A stretch of 64,000 nt of DNA, taken from contig NZ_OX579588.1 of NCBI RefSeq assembly GCF_951229915.1, positions 1,579,001-1,643,000 on the forward strand, read 5' to 3'. The position numbers and the translations under genes are program-made. The notes under the pieces were generated by a model, which searched no databases, was not told where the DNA came from, and saw nothing but the letters and a program-made list of their open reading frames with translations. The stretch is from Candidatus Ornithobacterium hominis (lineage in GTDB: Bacteria; Bacteroidota; Bacteroidia; Flavobacteriales; Weeksellaceae). Every line of letters starts with the position of its first letter. Within the stretch, counting starts at the first letter, position 1. Positions 63,535 to 64,000 of the stretch are shown piece by piece.

Positions 63535-64000
63535 AAATTCATCGAGAAGGGAGAAGTATTTTAGGCTTATTTGCTATTTTATTCATATTCATAAGCTTGG
63601 TTTTTTACTTTTATATCCCTTTTTATTATAATCTAACACTCATTTTTTTATTATGGATTTTCTACGGATTGATTGTCTATTTCTTCAGAGATCCGCTTAG
63701 AGAAACTTTTAGTGAACCACTGGAAATTATAGCCCCAGTAGACGGTAAAATTGTAGTTTTAGAAAAAATCTTTGAAGACGAATTTCTGAAAAAAGAAGTT
63801 TATCAGCTTTCTATCTTTATGAGCCCGTTAAACGTGCATGTATCTCGATACCCAGTTTCGGGGACAGTAGAATATGTCAAATACCACAAAGGGAAATATT
63901 TAGTCGCTTTTCATCCCAAATCATCTAAATTAAATGAAAGAACAACCACGGTTGTAAAAGCCGAGAATAATCAACAAGTGCTTTTTCGCCAAATTGCTGG
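63531..64000 (+). CDS. psd: Phosphatidylserine decarboxylase proenzyme, N-terminal part (runs off right edge)
   Basis: The open frame from 63531 to the window end encodes 156 residues: two membrane segments, then FFRDPLRETFSEPLEIIAPVDGKIVVLEKIF and QLSIFMSPLNVHVSRYPVSGTVEYVKYHKGKYLVAFHPKS. These are the psd family hallmarks; the autocleavage LGST motif lies beyond the window. It follows cdsA directly, consistent with phosphatidylethanolamine synthesis. Confidence 0.92.
   Translation, partial: MKIHREGRSILGLFAILFIFISLVFYFYIPFYYNLTLIFLLWIFYGLIVYFFRDPLRETFSEPLEIIAPVDGKIVVLEKIFEDEFLKKEVYQLSIFMSPLNVHVSRYPVSGTVEYVKYHKGKYLVAFHPKSSKLNERTTTVVKAENNQQVLFRQIA

Overview
The window looks like a chromosome segment of a low-GC Bacteroidetes, most likely class Flavobacteriia (Weeksellaceae-like). 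The evidence is a complete Na+-NQR operon, two SusC/SusD pairs with BACON and discoidin lipoproteins, a type IX secretion plug-family protein (DUF5103), an HU/SPOR membrane protein, a TamL-type BamA homologue, promoters of the TTTG-N19-TAnnTTTG type, and almost no Shine-Dalgarno sequences. I cannot name the genus with confidence.

Region 1-8.4 kb is a defence island. On the minus strand lie an Eco57I-type N6-adenine methylase (5168-8428), a Mpi-like serine recombinase (2942-3544), an AAA/DUF4143 ATPase (1487-2857) and the first 499 codons of a PLD-nuclease/SNF2-type helicase that runs off the left edge. Between recombinase and methylase, in opposite orientation, sit a silent second copy of the methylase specificity domain (3667-4539) and a small ORF (4542-5171). 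A perfect 23-bp inverted repeat (3640-3662 and 5967-5989) lies in the same reading frame in both copies. Inversion of 3640-5989 would therefore swap the target-recognition domain in frame and also place the small ORF directly downstream of the methylase. This is the strongest discovery in the window.

Region 8.5-14 kb is housekeeping: recR, nnr, ctlX, dprA and an HU/SPOR protein. Region 14.2-26.3 kb holds two nutrient-uptake operons, susC1-susD1 and susC2-susD2-discoidin-BACON. susC1D1 is flanked by a 49-bp direct repeat, 43/49 identical. Region 26.6-49.5 kb is dense housekeeping: a cysteine-less zinc-ribbon protein, Nif3, SRPBCC/GyrI-like, thioesterase, SPFH, SufT, an M16 peptidase pair, M48, trmB, tamL, a SpoU methyltransferase, htrA, dapF-mltG, nadD, recX, and the pabC/pabB/osmC/rlmL cluster. 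Region 49.7-55.8 kb is nqrABCDEF. Region 55.9-61 kb has a DUF5103 protein, a small conserved protein, a FISUMP-domain surface protein and a sulfatase. The right end has tRNA-Ser/Pro/Arg, a LUD-domain protein, cdsA and the start of psd.

A second striking feature is a palindromic repeat with core TTTTTTAAGSCTTAAAAAA. It occurs about 20 times in good form, plus degenerate copies, between 9.2 and 61.2 kb, mostly between genes but also inside coding sequences and over stop codons. I saw no copy in the defence island.
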